From Isoptericola dokdonensis DS-3 (GTDB taxonomy: Bacteria > Actinomycetota > Actinomycetes > Actinomycetales > Cellulomonadaceae): a DNA stretch of 64,000 nt. The translations under genes and the position numbers were made by a program. Each line of letters begins with the position of its first letter. Position 1 is the stretch's first letter. The stretch is taken from contig NZ_CP014209.1 of the NCBI RefSeq assembly GCF_001636295.1, positions 3,162,001 through 3,226,000 of the forward strand, read 5' to 3'. The notes under the pieces are model-generated. The model was given only the letters and a program-made list of their open reading frames with translations. It searched no databases and was not told where the DNA came from. This document shows, in pieces, positions 10,379 through 18,655 of the stretch.

Positions 10379-11358
10379 CGCCCGCACCCTTCGGCGCCCG
10401 CCTCGACGACGTCGTCGTCGAGTTCGGCAGGCAGCGCCGGCTGACCACCGACGGCAGCACCGTCACCAGCGACGCGACGACCGCTCTCGCCGGCGTCGGC
10501 CTGACGCTGCGCCCCGGCGTCATCACCGGCGTGCTCGGCCGCAACGGGGCCGGCAAGTCCACGATGCTGTCCCTGCTGGGCGCGTTCACCCGGCCGACGT
10601 CGGGCACCGTCCGGCTCGGCGCCGGGGACGTCGCCCCCGAGCAGTGGGAGGACCCGTGGGAGAACCCCTGGGTCACCGCCAACGTGCAGGTGGTCCGCGA
10701 GAGCGGGGACCTCCAGGACGACGAGAAGGTCGTCGAGACGCTCAAGTACTACGAGGCGATGCGGCCCGCCTGGGACGCCGAGCTCGCGGGCCGGCTCCTC
10801 GACCTGTTCGAGGTCGACGTCCGCAAGAAGCCGGCGGCGCTGTCCCGCGGCAAGCGGTCCGCCGTCGGCGCGACCATCGGCCTCGCCGCCCGGGCGCCGA
10901 TGACCGTGTTCGACGAGGTCTACCTCGGCATGGACGCGCCCACCCGGTACGCGTTCTACGACGAGATCCTCGCCGACTACGCCGAGCACCCGCGCACGAT
11001 CCTGCTGTCCAGCCACCTGGTCGAGGAGGTCGAGCGGCTGTTCGAGGACGTCGTCGTGCTCGACCGCGGCCGGGTGCTCCTCGCAGAGACGGCGGAGGAG
11101 ATGCAGGCCCGCGGGTTCAGCCTCACCGGTCCCTCGTCGGCCGTCGACCGGCTCGTCGGCGGGCGCCGGGTGCTGCACCGCCAGCAGCTCGGCGCCACCG
11201 TCCAGGTCACACTCGAGGGCACGCCGGTCGACGGCGAGGCCGCCGCCGCGCGCGACGCCGGCGTCGAGATCGGGTCCCTGCCGCTGCAGGACCTGTTCGT
11301 CCGGCTCACCGACCCGCGGCGCGACCGCGCCGCCGACGATGCGAGGGCCGCCCGATGA
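10375..11358 (+). CDS. ABC transporter ATP-binding protein with atypical signature motif
   Basis: 327 residues. Walker A is GRNGAGKST near residue 57, and Walker B is MTVFDEVYLGMD. The signature reads LSRGKRSAV instead of LSGGQ, and the expected EP(T/S) after Walker B is EVY, as in YtrB/YtrE-like ATPases next to GntR regulators. The H-loop LLSSHLVEEVERLFED and a 90-residue C-terminal domain follow. ATGA overlaps on both sides place it in a four-gene operon with the GntR gene and two membrane proteins. It probably powers export or membrane maintenance; the substrate is unknown. Confidence 0.88.
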   Translation: MTPAPFGARLDDVVVEFGRQRRLTTDGSTVTSDATTALAGVGLTLRPGVITGVLGRNGAGKSTMLSLLGAFTRPTSGTVRLGAGDVAPEQWEDPWENPWVTANVQVVRESGDLQDDEKVVETLKYYEAMRPAWDAELAGRLLDLFEVDVRKKPAALSRGKRSAVGATIGLAARAPMTVFDEVYLGMDAPTRYAFYDEILADYAEHPRTILLSSHLVEEVERLFEDVVVLDRGRVLLAETAEEMQARGFSLTGPSSAVDRLVGGRRVLHRQQLGATVQVTLEGTPVDGEAAAARDAGVEIGSLPLQDLFVRLTDPRRDRAADDARAAR

Positions 11359-12110
11359 CGATCTCCCTGGACGAGCGCGCGGCGTTCGAGGCCGAGATGC
11401 GCCGGCGCGGGTTCCGCCGGGTCGTCGACTGCGTGACCGGCGGCGGCGTGATCTTCGGCGCCGGGTTCTGGGCGGTGTTCACGCTGTTGGCCGTGATCGT
11501 GCCCGTCATCGTCGACCACTACGGCAACGAGATGGGGGGCGGCGTCCTCATCGGCGCGGAGTACAGCGCCCGCTGGTTCGCCTTCACGCTCGGGATCATC
11601 CTCGTGTCGATGATCATGACGAACCACGTCGCCGCCGGTGGCACCCGCCGGTCGCTCTTCACCGGTTCCGTCGTCGCCGCCGTCCTCACCGGGGCGGTCT
11701 ACGGCGTGCTCAACGTCGCCGCGTTCCTCGTGGAACGGGCCGTGTTCACCGGCTTCGGCTGGACCTGGCACGCCCCGGGCGACGTCCTGCCCGACGGGAT
11801 CGGCTGGTGGGCGGGCGTCGCGCTGTCCGAGCTGCTCGTCGTCACCGTCTACGTCATGGTCGGCATCGCCGTCGCGGTGGGCTACCAGAACCACGGCGTG
11901 TGGACCGGCACCCTGCTGATCGTGCCCGCGCTCGTCCTGCTCGCCGCCGTCGAGGTGGCCGCCGGGACCGGCACCGCCGACGACCTGCTCGGCCACCTCC
12001 GCACGGGCTCCGGCCCGCTGTGGTACGCCTTCGGCCTGGTGGTCGTGGCGGCCGCCGCGGGCTGGATGCACGTCCACCTGTCCCGGCTGCGACTGCGACC
12101 CACGCGATGA
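11355..12110 (+). CDS. Membrane protein of the GntR-ABC operon (first of two paralogues)
   Basis: 251 residues. About six transmembrane helices are seen: GVIFGAGFWAVFTLLAVIVPV, WFAFTLGIILVSMIMTNHV, VVAAVLTGAVYGVLNVAAFLV, GVALSELLVVTVYVMVGIAVAVGY, LLIVPALVLLAAVEVA, and WYAFGLVVVAAAAGWMHV. It shares NHVAAGG(T/S)RR-type and helix-order features with the next gene, so the pair probably arose by duplication and forms the permease of this ABC system. It matches no well-known ABC-2 domain by eye. The ATG overlaps the ATPase stop. Confidence 0.8.
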   Translation: MTISLDERAAFEAEMRRRGFRRVVDCVTGGGVIFGAGFWAVFTLLAVIVPVIVDHYGNEMGGGVLIGAEYSARWFAFTLGIILVSMIMTNHVAAGGTRRSLFTGSVVAAVLTGAVYGVLNVAAFLVERAVFTGFGWTWHAPGDVLPDGIGWWAGVALSELLVVTVYVMVGIAVAVGYQNHGVWTGTLLIVPALVLLAAVEVAAGTGTADDLLGHLRTGSGPLWYAFGLVVVAAAAGWMHVHLSRLRLRPTR

Positions 12111-12892
12111 GCGCCGCCCTGCCGACCGCCCCCGGCCGAGCGACGCGCCCCGGCGAGCTCCGCGCCCACACCGCCCAGCGGCGTGCCGCGTCGATCGCGC
12201 GCCGCCGGTTCGCCCGCGGCCTGACGCTCGCCGGGCTGCTCTTCTGGACGGCGTGGACCTTGCTCGTCCTCGGGGCGCCGCTCGTCGTCGCCCGCTGGGG
12301 CGGCGAGCTGGACGGCCTCACCTACGACGCGGCCGGCAGCCCCGCGCGCTGGGTCGTCTTCGGCACCGGCGTGGCCACCACCGCCGGGCTGCTGCGCATC
12401 CACGTCGCCGCCGGCGGCAGCCGGGCGGCGTTCGTCCGGGGCGCGGCAGGCGCCGCGCTGCCCGTCGGGGCGGTCTTCGGCGTCCTCACCGTCGCCCTCG
12501 TCCTCCTCGAGCGGGCCACCTACGCCCGGGCCGGCCTGCCCTGGCAGGGCGCCGCGGCGGCGCTCGACCCCGCGACCTGGACCGGTGCCGCGGTCGTCGT
12601 CGTCACCGAGGCGATCGGCGCCGTCGCCTACGTCCTCGTCGGCGTGGCGGTCACGGCCGTCTACCGCCGGTTCGGCGCCCTGCGCGGCACGCTCCTGGCC
12701 CTGCCCCTGCTGGTGCCCTGCGTCGTCGTCGACCTCACCACCCGCTCCGGCGTCTTCGGCCTGCCTGTGCGCGGCGCCTACGCCGACACCGCGCTCGGCG
12801 CACCCCTCGCCGTCGCCGGGGCCCTCCTGGCCGCCGCCGCGGCGGCGGTCCTCGCGCACCGGCTGCTGCGCACCGTCCCGCTCCGCCCCTGA
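12107..12892 (+). CDS. Membrane protein of the GntR-ABC operon (second paralogue)
   Basis: 261 residues with six predicted helices, after a basic N-terminus of about 38 residues. It aligns with the preceding protein: RIHVAAGGSRAAFVRG against NHVAAGGTRRSLFTG, the GAVFGVLTVALVLLERATYA helix, and a matching VTEAIGAVAYVLVGVAVTAVY segment. The ATG overlaps the previous stop (ATGA). The two proteins probably form a heterodimeric permease. The gene ends the operon; a short spacer with two CACCACCCAACG copies precedes the next exporter. Confidence 0.78.
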   Translation: MSAALPTAPGRATRPGELRAHTAQRRAASIARRRFARGLTLAGLLFWTAWTLLVLGAPLVVARWGGELDGLTYDAAGSPARWVVFGTGVATTAGLLRIHVAAGGSRAAFVRGAAGAALPVGAVFGVLTVALVLLERATYARAGLPWQGAAAALDPATWTGAAVVVVTEAIGAVAYVLVGVAVTAVYRRFGALRGTLLALPLLVPCVVVDLTTRSGVFGLPVRGAYADTALGAPLAVAGALLAAAAAAVLAHRLLRTVPLRP

Positions 12893-12942
12893 CCCGCCCA
12901 CCGACCGCACCACCCAACGCACCACCCAACGAGGAGAGCATC

Positions 12943-13947
12943 ATGGAAGCACCCGTCGTGGAGGTGACGAACCTCCGCAAGACCTACGGCCCCAAGGTGG
13001 CCGTCGACGACGTGTCGTTCACGGTCCGGCCCGGCGAGATCTTCGGGATCCTGGGCCCCAACGGCGCCGGCAAGACCACCACCGTCGAGACGCTCGCCGG
13101 GCTGCGGCACGCCGACGCCGGGACGGTGCGCGTCGCCGGGATCGACACCCAGCGCGACCCCGCCGCCGTCCGCGACATCCTCGGCGTGCAGCTCCAGGAG
13201 GCGACGCTGCACGACAAGATCACCGTCGCGGAGGCCCTGCACCTGTTCGCCGGGTTCTACGCCGACCCCGCCGATCCCGCCGAGCTGATGGACATGCTCG
13301 ACCTGGCCCCGCACGCCGGGCGCCAGTTCGCCAAGCTGTCCGGCGGGCAGAAGCAGCGCCTGTCCATCGCGCTCGCCCTCGTCGGCAACCCGCGCATCGC
13401 CGTCCTCGACGAGCTCACCACCGGTCTCGACCCGCAGGCGCGGCGCGCCACCTGGGACCTCGTGGAGCGGGTGCGGGACCGCGGCGTGACGATCCTGCTG
13501 GTCACCCACTTCATGGAGGAGGCGGAGCGGCTCTGCGACCGCCTCGTCGTCATCGACGCCGGACGGGTCGTCGCCGAGGGCACCCCGCGTGGCCTGATCG
13601 ACGGCCTCGACGACGGCAGCACCGTCGTCCTGCGGTTCGGGGTCGCGCAGGCGTCCCGCGCCGTCGAGGTGCTCGACCGTCTCGTCGGGCCGGACCACGA
13701 CGTGCGGCAGGTCGAGGCCCTCGACGCCCCCGGCGAGATCGCGGTCACGGGGACCGCGCGCGTGCTCTTCGCCGTCGTCCCCGCCCTCGCGGCGGCCGAC
13801 CTGGTGCCGGACGACGTCCGCACCGTCACGCGGACCCTCGAGGACGTGTTCCTCGCCGTCACCGGCCGCACCTACGACCCCGGCACCCACCGCGAGGACT
13901 CGGCGGCCAGTCCTCAGCCCGCCCTGGCCGAAGGAGGCCGGTCATGA
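12943..13947 (+). CDS. ABC transporter ATP-binding protein (DrrA/CcmA type)
   Basis: 334 residues. Walker A is GPNGAGKTT (residues about 37-45), the Q-loop is GVQLQEATL, the signature is LSGGQKQR, Walker B is IAVLDELTTGLD, and the H-loop is LLVTHFMEEAE. Walker B has ELTTG where EPTTG is usual. The C-terminal 100 residues include the TRTLEDVFLAVTG motif typical of drug-export ATPases. The start ATG 12943 has GAGGAG upstream. The stop overlaps the permease start (ATGA). This is a separate exporter from the GntR operon but may be transcribed with it. Confidence 0.9.
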   Translation: MEAPVVEVTNLRKTYGPKVAVDDVSFTVRPGEIFGILGPNGAGKTTTVETLAGLRHADAGTVRVAGIDTQRDPAAVRDILGVQLQEATLHDKITVAEALHLFAGFYADPADPAELMDMLDLAPHAGRQFAKLSGGQKQRLSIALALVGNPRIAVLDELTTGLDPQARRATWDLVERVRDRGVTILLVTHFMEEAERLCDRLVVIDAGRVVAEGTPRGLIDGLDDGSTVVLRFGVAQASRAVEVLDRLVGPDHDVRQVEALDAPGEIAVTGTARVLFAVVPALAAADLVPDDVRTVTRTLEDVFLAVTGRTYDPGTHREDSAASPQPALAEGGRS

Positions 13948-14765
13948 CCACGACCACCGTCCCCACCACGCGGGCGCAGGCGGCCCGCCGCAGCTCCGGC
14001 TGGCGCGGCCTCGGCCTCCTGCTGCGTACCGAGACCCGCGTGTGGCTGCGCGACTTCACGTCGGTGTTCTTCGGCGTCCTGTTCCCGTCGGTGCTGCTGA
14101 TCGGGGTCGGCTACGCGATCCCCGGGATGCGGGAGCCGATGACCCAGGACATCCCCCCGGACTCCGCCTGGTACGGCATCCCGGCGATCATGGCGTACCT
14201 GCCCACGGTCCTCGCCATGGCGGTCGGCACGCTCGCCGTGCTGTCCCTGCCGGTCACCTTCGCGACCTTCCGCGACAAGGGCGTCCTGCGGCGGTTGTCC
14301 ACCACCCCGATGCGTCCGCAGGGGATCATCGTCGCGCACCTCGTCATCAACATCGTCACCAGCCTGGCCGGGGTCGCCCTCGCCCTGGTCGTCACCCAGG
14401 TGGCGTTCGACCTCGTGGCTCCCGACAGCGTGGGCGTCGTCGTCGTCGGCCTCGTGCTGGGCATCCTGTCGATGTTCTCGCTGGGCATGCTCATCGCCGC
14501 GCTCGTCAACAAGCCGTCGACGGCGAACGCCGTCGGGTCGCTGATCTACTTCCCGCTGCTGTTCCTGGCGGGGCTGTGGACGCCGGGACCGATCATGCCG
14601 GACTTCATCCGTGAGGTCGGCGTGTACACCCCGATGGGGGCTGCCGCGCAGGCCATGGACGCCGGCTGGTTCGGCGGGGACCTCCCGCTGCAGCAGTACG
14701 TCGTCATGGCGGTGTGGACCGCCGTGCTCCTGCCGCTGTCGATCCGCCTGTTCCGCTGGACCTGA
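13944..14765 (+). CDS. ABC-2 type transporter permease
   Basis: 273 residues and six helices, with the ABC-2 landmarks LLRTETRVWLRDFTSVFFGVLFP at the N-terminus, TFRDKGVLRRLSTTPMRP in the cytosolic loop, and FPLLFLAGLWTPGPIMPDFIREVGVYTPMGAAAQAM before the last helix, the usual C-terminal signature of DrrB/YadH-like permeases. It overlaps the ATPase by ATGA. The exported substrate is unknown. A GC-rich hairpin terminator follows at 14775-14806. Confidence 0.9.
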   Translation: MTTTTVPTTRAQAARRSSGWRGLGLLLRTETRVWLRDFTSVFFGVLFPSVLLIGVGYAIPGMREPMTQDIPPDSAWYGIPAIMAYLPTVLAMAVGTLAVLSLPVTFATFRDKGVLRRLSTTPMRPQGIIVAHLVINIVTSLAGVALALVVTQVAFDLVAPDSVGVVVVGLVLGILSMFSLGMLIAALVNKPSTANAVGSLIYFPLLFLAGLWTPGPIMPDFIREVGVYTPMGAAAQAMDAGWFGGDLPLQQYVVMAVWTAVLLPLSIRLFRWT

Positions 14766-14774
14766 CCGGTCCGC

Positions 14775-14806
14775 GCCGCCCCTCGCGCGCTCGCGCGGGG
14801 GGCGGC
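14775..14806 (+). terminator. GC-rich hairpin terminator
   Basis: Arms 14775-14788 (GCCGCCCCTCGCGC) and 14793-14806 pair at 13 of 14 positions around GCTC. It lies right after the permease stop and just before the -10 box (TAGCGT, 14808-14813) of the next gene. There is no T-run. Confidence 0.6.
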
Positions 14807-14820
14807 CTAGCGTGGTGGTC

Positions 14821-15552
14821 ATGAAGCCGTTCCTGCTGCTGGCGACGCGCGCCGAGGACGTCGCCGCCGACGGCGAGTACGCGGCGTTCTGCCGGTTCGG
14901 CGGCCTGGAGCCCGCCCGGCTGCACCGGGTGCGGCTGGAGGCCGGGCCGATGCCGGACCTCGACCTCGACGACTACGCCGGGATCGTCGTCGGCGGCGGC
15001 CCGTACAACTCCTCGGACCCCGAGGTCGAGAAGTCGGACGACCAGCGCCGCGTCGAGCGGGAGATGAACGCCCTGCTCGACGTCGTCGTCGCCCGGGACC
15101 TGCCGTTCCTCGGCGCGTGCTACGGCGTCGGGACGCTCGGCGCGTACGCCGGGGGAGCGATCGACCGCACCTTCGGCGAGGACGTCGGGCTCGCCACGAT
15201 CGAGCTCACCCAGGAGGGTGCCGCCGACCCGCTGCTCGCCGGGCTGCCGCCGGCGTTCTCCGCGTTCGTCGGGCACAAGGAGGCCGTGCGCACCCTCCCG
15301 TCCGGGGCGGTGCGGCTCGCGCTGTCACCGCGGTCGCCCGTGCAGATGTTCCGGCTCCAGGACAACCTGTACGCCACCCAGTTCCACCCCGAGCTCGACC
15401 TCGCCGGGCTGGTCCAGCGGGTGCGCGTCTACCGCGACCACGGGTACTTCGCCCCCCAGGACGCTGACGCCGTCATCGCCCGGGCGTCGTCGCGCCGGGT
15501 CACGCAGCCGCCGAAGATCCTGCGGAACTTCGTCGAGCGGTACGGGGGCTGA
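14821..15552 (+). CDS. Class I glutamine amidotransferase-like protein
   Basis: 243 residues, one GATase1 domain as in GuaA-like free-standing amidotransferases. The nucleophile elbow is PFLGACYGVGTLG, with C about residue 100. The catalytic His is in ATQFHPELD, with the Glu two residues later. GGGPYN supplies the oxyanion loop. Such proteins serve as gamma-glutamyl hydrolases or amide donors, and the partner is unknown. The start ATG 14821 lies 7 nt after TAGCGT, so it is likely leaderless; the frame is open upstream only as a shadow of the permease. It converges with the Nudix gene. Confidence 0.88.
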   Translation: MKPFLLLATRAEDVAADGEYAAFCRFGGLEPARLHRVRLEAGPMPDLDLDDYAGIVVGGGPYNSSDPEVEKSDDQRRVEREMNALLDVVVARDLPFLGACYGVGTLGAYAGGAIDRTFGEDVGLATIELTQEGAADPLLAGLPPAFSAFVGHKEAVRTLPSGAVRLALSPRSPVQMFRLQDNLYATQFHPELDLAGLVQRVRVYRDHGYFAPQDADAVIARASSRRVTQPPKILRNFVERYGG

Positions 15553-15573
15553 CGTCGGCCAGGCCGGCTGCGT

Positions 15574-16071
15574 TCAGCGGACGAGCACGGTGCCGTCGTG
15601 CGGGGCGGCGAGGTAGCGCTCGACGAGCGCCAGCCGCTCGCGGGTCGAGGCCGCGAGGTCCGCGGGCAGGTCGTCGGGCGGGAACCAGCCGACCTCGGTC
15701 GACTCGTCGTCCGCGACGTGCGCGGCCGACGCCGCCTCCGCCGAGACGGGTCGCGCCACGAAGCACAGGTCGAGGTACGCGGTGCGGTCGCCGTTCGGGT
15801 AGGTGACCTCCGGCGTGGTGGACACCGCGGCCAGCGCCTCCACCTCGACCTCGACGCCGGTCTCCTCCAGCACCTCCCGCGTGATCCCGCGCGCCGGCTC
15901 CTCGCCCGGCTCGAGGATGCCGCTGACCAGCGCCCACAGGCCGTTGTCGGCGCGCCGGCCGAGCAGGAGGCGGCCCGCGTCGTCGCGCACGACGGCGGTC
16001 ACGCCGGGAAGCCACAGGGGAGCGGTGCCGACGTGGGCACGCAGGGCGAGGACGAAGTCGGGGACCGGCAT
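15574..16071 (-). CDS. NUDIX hydrolase
   Basis: 165 residues. The Nudix box is intact: GILEPGEEPARGITREVLEETGVEV contains the G-x5-E-x7-REUXEE pattern that binds the metal. The N-terminus PLWLPGVTAVVRDDAGRLLLGRRADN and the RTAYLDLCFVARPV strand match actinobacterial NUDIX enzymes acting on nucleoside diphosphate derivatives. The start ATG 16071 lies 6 nt after a TAGCGT -10 box (complement of 16078-16083), so a leaderless message is likely. The substrate is not predictable. Confidence 0.92.
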   Translation of the reverse strand: MPVPDFVLALRAHVGTAPLWLPGVTAVVRDDAGRLLLGRRADNGLWALVSGILEPGEEPARGITREVLEETGVEVEVEALAAVSTTPEVTYPNGDRTAYLDLCFVARPVSAEAASAAHVADDESTEVGWFPPDDLPADLAASTRERLALVERYLAAPHDGTVLVR

Positions 16072-16199
16072 GCGCCGACGCTAGCCGACACCGTGTCCGT
16101 GCGGGCCGCCGTCGGGCCGCTGTGCGGTCCCTCACGAACCGGGCCCGCATCGTGGACACGCCTGGACGACGCGCTCGGGGGCGGCGTACTGTCGTCGCC

Positions 16200-16265
16200 G
16201 TGAACATCCGTTGGTATTGGCGCTTTACGCCGGCTCCGCTGGGAGCTCGGCGGGCTCGCGCCTGA
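16200..16265 (+). CDS. Aromatic leader peptide (attenuator) upstream of DAHP synthase
   Basis: A 21-residue reading frame from GTG 16200 encodes fMNIRWYWRFTPAPLGARRA plus RA. Trp-Tyr-Trp-Arg-Phe at residues 5-9 is a dense run of the three aromatic end products of the pathway controlled by the next gene. Codons such as CGT, TAT, TTT and GGA are rare elsewhere here. A -10-like TACTGT (16187-16192) lies 7 nt upstream, so the leader is probably translated leaderless. Downstream hairpins (separate entry) complete the picture of transcription attenuation. The peptide is seen; control is inferred from the classic trp/phe leader model. Confidence 0.75.
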   Translation: MNIRWYWRFTPAPLGARRARA

Positions 16266-16330
16266 CCGACACCTTCCACCGGAGCCAGCACAGGGCCTGG
16301 GACGCGTCTGCGTCCGGGCCCTTCGTCGTC
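16232..16330 (+). promoter_or_regulatory. Probable attenuator: alternative hairpins before DAHP synthase
   Basis: A terminator-like stem pairs GGGCC (16293-16297) and GGACGC (16300-16305) with GCGTCC (16310-16315) and GGCCC (16317-16321) around GTCT, followed by TTCGTCGTC. Upstream, GGCTCCG (16232-16238), inside the leader-peptide frame, can pair with CGGAGCC (16280-16286). Ribosome position on the Trp-Tyr-Trp codons could decide which structure forms. Pairing was found by eye and no energies were computed. Confidence 0.5.
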
Positions 16331-16422
16331 GGACGGGCCTCCGGTCGGGATCGGGTGCTGTGCGGCGACCACGCCGGTCCACCCCAGCCCCGAACCCGAC
16401 GCACCGACGACCTGGAGCCCCG

Positions 16423-17538
16423 ATGAGCAGCACCGCCACCCCGGCGCGCGACGCCCGCCCGGACCATACTGAGCTGATGGCCGAGACCTCCGACCTGCGC
16501 GTCCGCGCGCTGGACCCCCTGCCCGCACCGCGGTCCCTGCGCACCGAGCTGCCGCTCGGCACGACGCGCAGCGACCTCGTCACGACGTCCCGCCGTGAGG
16601 TGCGCGACGTCCTGCGCGGCGAGGACGACCGGCTCGTCGTCATCGTCGGCCCCTGCTCCGTGCACGACCCGGCCGCGGCCCTCGACTACGCGAACCGCCT
16701 CGCACCCGTCGCCCGCGAGCTCTCCGAGGACCTCGTCGTCGTCATGCGCGTCTACTTCGAGAAGCCGCGCACCACCGTCGGGTGGAAGGGGCTCATCAAC
16801 GACCCGCACCTGGACGGCTCCCACGACGTCCACCACGGCCTGCGGCTCGCCCGCGAGGTGCTGCTCGGCGTGCTCGACGCCGGCGTGCCCGCCGCGTGCG
16901 AGTTCCTCGAGCCGACCAGCCCGCAGTACATCGCGGACGCCGTGACCTGGGGCGCCATCGGGGCGCGCAACGCCGAGTCGCAGGTGCACCGCCAGCTCGC
17001 GTCGGGGCTGTCGATGCCGGTCGGGTTCAAGAACGCCACCGACGGCGACGTGCAGATCGCCGTGGACGGCTGCATCACCGCCGCCAGCGAGCACACGTTC
17101 TTCGGGGCGGACGCCGAGGGCCGGGCCGCCGCCGTCGAGACGGCCGGGAACCCCGACTGCCACGTCATCCTCCGTGGCGGGCGGGGTGGCCCGAACTACG
17201 GTGCGGACGACGTCGCGGCGGCCCTGGCCACCGCCCGCACCTCCGGGCTCGGCGGCGCCGTCGAGGCGGGCGTCGTGGTGGACGCCTCGCACGGCAACTC
17301 CGGCAAGGACCACGTGCGTCAGGCGGAGGTCGTCCGCGAGATCGCCGCGCGCCTCGCCGACGGCGAGCGCGGCATCTCGGGTCTCATGATGGAGAGCTTC
17401 ATCGAGGCGGGCGCCCAGGCTCCGGGGCCGCTCGACGAGCTGGTGTACGGCCGGTCCGTCACCGACAAGTGCATGGACTGGTCCACGACCGCCGAGCTGC
17501 TCGGCGTGCTCGCCGGCGCCGTCCGCGCGCGCCGCTGA
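16423..17538 (+). CDS. 3-deoxy-7-phosphoheptulonate (DAHP) synthase, class I
   Basis: 371 residues. It condenses phosphoenolpyruvate and erythrose 4-phosphate, the entry step of aromatic amino acid synthesis. Family motifs are IVGPCSVHDP, FEKPRTTVGWKGLINDPHLDGS, GAIGARNAESQVHRQLASGLS, NPDCHVILRGG and DASHGNSGKDH. These mark the AroG/AroF class I type rather than the plant-like class II enzyme also found in actinobacteria. ATG 16423 has GGAG upstream; ATG 16477 is an alternative that removes 18 poorly conserved residues. The aromatic leader peptide at 16200 suggests attenuation by Trp/Tyr/Phe supply. Confidence 0.95.
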   Translation: MSSTATPARDARPDHTELMAETSDLRVRALDPLPAPRSLRTELPLGTTRSDLVTTSRREVRDVLRGEDDRLVVIVGPCSVHDPAAALDYANRLAPVARELSEDLVVVMRVYFEKPRTTVGWKGLINDPHLDGSHDVHHGLRLAREVLLGVLDAGVPAACEFLEPTSPQYIADAVTWGAIGARNAESQVHRQLASGLSMPVGFKNATDGDVQIAVDGCITAASEHTFFGADAEGRAAAVETAGNPDCHVILRGGRGGPNYGADDVAAALATARTSGLGGAVEAGVVVDASHGNSGKDHVRQAEVVREIAARLADGERGISGLMMESFIEAGAQAPGPLDELVYGRSVTDKCMDWSTTAELLGVLAGAVRARR

Positions 17539-17552
17539 CCCTCGAGGCCGTC

Positions 17553-17607
17553 GAGCGTCTCTGGATGTCGCGATGCGAGCGCTGATGCGCGACGTCCAGA
17601 GACGCTC
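17553..17607. repeat. Palindromic repeat flanking the DUF559 gene (downstream copy)
   Basis: Arms 17553-17572 (GAGCGTCTCTGGATGTCGCG) and 17588-17607 pair at 19 of 20 positions around a 15-nt loop. The element lies between the convergent DAHP synthase and DUF559 genes, 6 bp from the latter's stop. A related palindrome is on the other side of the DUF559 gene (18656-18710), and a 17-bp half copy occurs at 25463-25479. It could act as a bidirectional terminator, but the repetition suggests a dispersed element. Confidence 0.8.
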
Positions 17608-17613
17608 GGCCCG

Positions 17614-18594
17614 TCAGGGGAGACGCAGGACGACGTCGGGCCGCACCGGGCGTGGTCGCCACCCCGACTCCCGCAGCAGCGCGGAGACCTCCACGCCGAC
17701 GCGGCCGTGCCAGGCGTCGGCCCCCGTGCAGCGGCGCACGACGGTCCGTCTTGTCACGAGGAGGTTCTGCCGCTCCCGGTCGCGGAACACGGCGCGGGGG
17801 AGCGAGTGGACCTCCTGACCGTCGACCTCGACGAGCAGCCACGTGCCGTCCGGGAGCAGCCACGCGAGATCGACCCGGCCGACCCGGCCACCGGCCAGGA
17901 ACGGGAGCTGGACGACGTCGGGCGGGACGCCCTCGTCGAGGCACGACAGCCGCGCCCAGGTCTCGGCCGGCGACTCGGCGCGTCCGTCGGCCTGCGACCA
18001 CCACTCGTGGGTGCGCGCCACGCCCCGTCGTCCGGCCGCGGCGCGGTGCGCGGCAGCGAGACCCGCACGGGTGACGAGACCCTGGTGGAGCGCGGAGTCC
18101 ATCAGTGCGACCGCGTGGCGCCGGCCGACCTCGGGCACGGCCTGCGTCAGGGCCCGGTCCACCGGCACGCAGGGGAGAAGACCGTCGACGAGCACCGGGT
18201 CCGCGACCGGCGAGCGTCGTAGCCGGACGCCGGATCGCGTGGCCCGCGGCGCGCCGGTGGGCACCGAGACCTCGGGCGTGATGGAGAGGGGCGCACCCTG
18301 CGCGCCGTGGAGGACGAGTGCGCACAGCCCGGTCGCGACGGAACCCGGATGGGCGAGGAGCCCGAGGACCGCGGACCGCCGGCGACGACGGTCGGGGCCG
18401 TCGGCCGCACCGGGCGGGGGCCCGAGGTCGACGACGCCTCGGACGGGCCGCTCCCACTCCTTGGCGCGAACCCTGGCGGCGACCTGGGCGTTCGTCAGGC
18501 CCGCCGCCGCGCACTGCCGGACGGCGAGCAGCCCTTCCTGGCGGGCGGCCAGGGCGACCAGGTGGACGGGGAGGGGAGAGGGACGACCGGACAC
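17614..18594 (-). CDS. AbiEi-antitoxin-like/DUF559 domain protein (Vsr-like nuclease fold)
   Basis: 326 residues. The N-terminal part (AVRQCAAAGLTNAQVAARVRAKEWERPVRGVVDLG) resembles the HTH of AbiEi-type antitoxins. The middle has ALVLHGAQGAPLSITPEVSVP and VDRALTQAVPEVGRRHAVALMDSALH. The C-terminal DUF559 region has RVDLAWLLPDGTWLLVEVDGQEVH, with the D and E-x-D pattern of PD-(D/E)XK enzymes, then RDRERQNLLVTRR. Families like this are multiplied in actinobacteria and have no proven role. No toxin gene is adjacent. Two similar palindromes bracket the gene. Confidence 0.75.
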   Translation of the reverse strand: MSGRPSPLPVHLVALAARQEGLLAVRQCAAAGLTNAQVAARVRAKEWERPVRGVVDLGPPPGAADGPDRRRRRSAVLGLLAHPGSVATGLCALVLHGAQGAPLSITPEVSVPTGAPRATRSGVRLRRSPVADPVLVDGLLPCVPVDRALTQAVPEVGRRHAVALMDSALHQGLVTRAGLAAAHRAAAGRRGVARTHEWWSQADGRAESPAETWARLSCLDEGVPPDVVQLPFLAGGRVGRVDLAWLLPDGTWLLVEVDGQEVHSLPRAVFRDRERQNLLVTRRTVVRRCTGADAWHGRVGVEVSALLRESGWRPRPVRPDVVLRLP

Positions 18595-18655
18595 CTGGGG
18601 GAGCGAACCAGGTCGGCGGGCGCGCCGCCGTCGTCATCCACAGGTCTCGTCCGTC

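Noticed and set aside
16360-16422. Longer N-terminus for DAHP synthase
   Set aside because: The added residues are Pro/Arg-rich, lie in the attenuator region and have no ribosome-binding site.
17553-17607. Plain terminator only
   Set aside because: It may end both genes, but a related palindrome sits upstream of the DUF559 gene and a half copy elsewhere, which a terminator does not explain.
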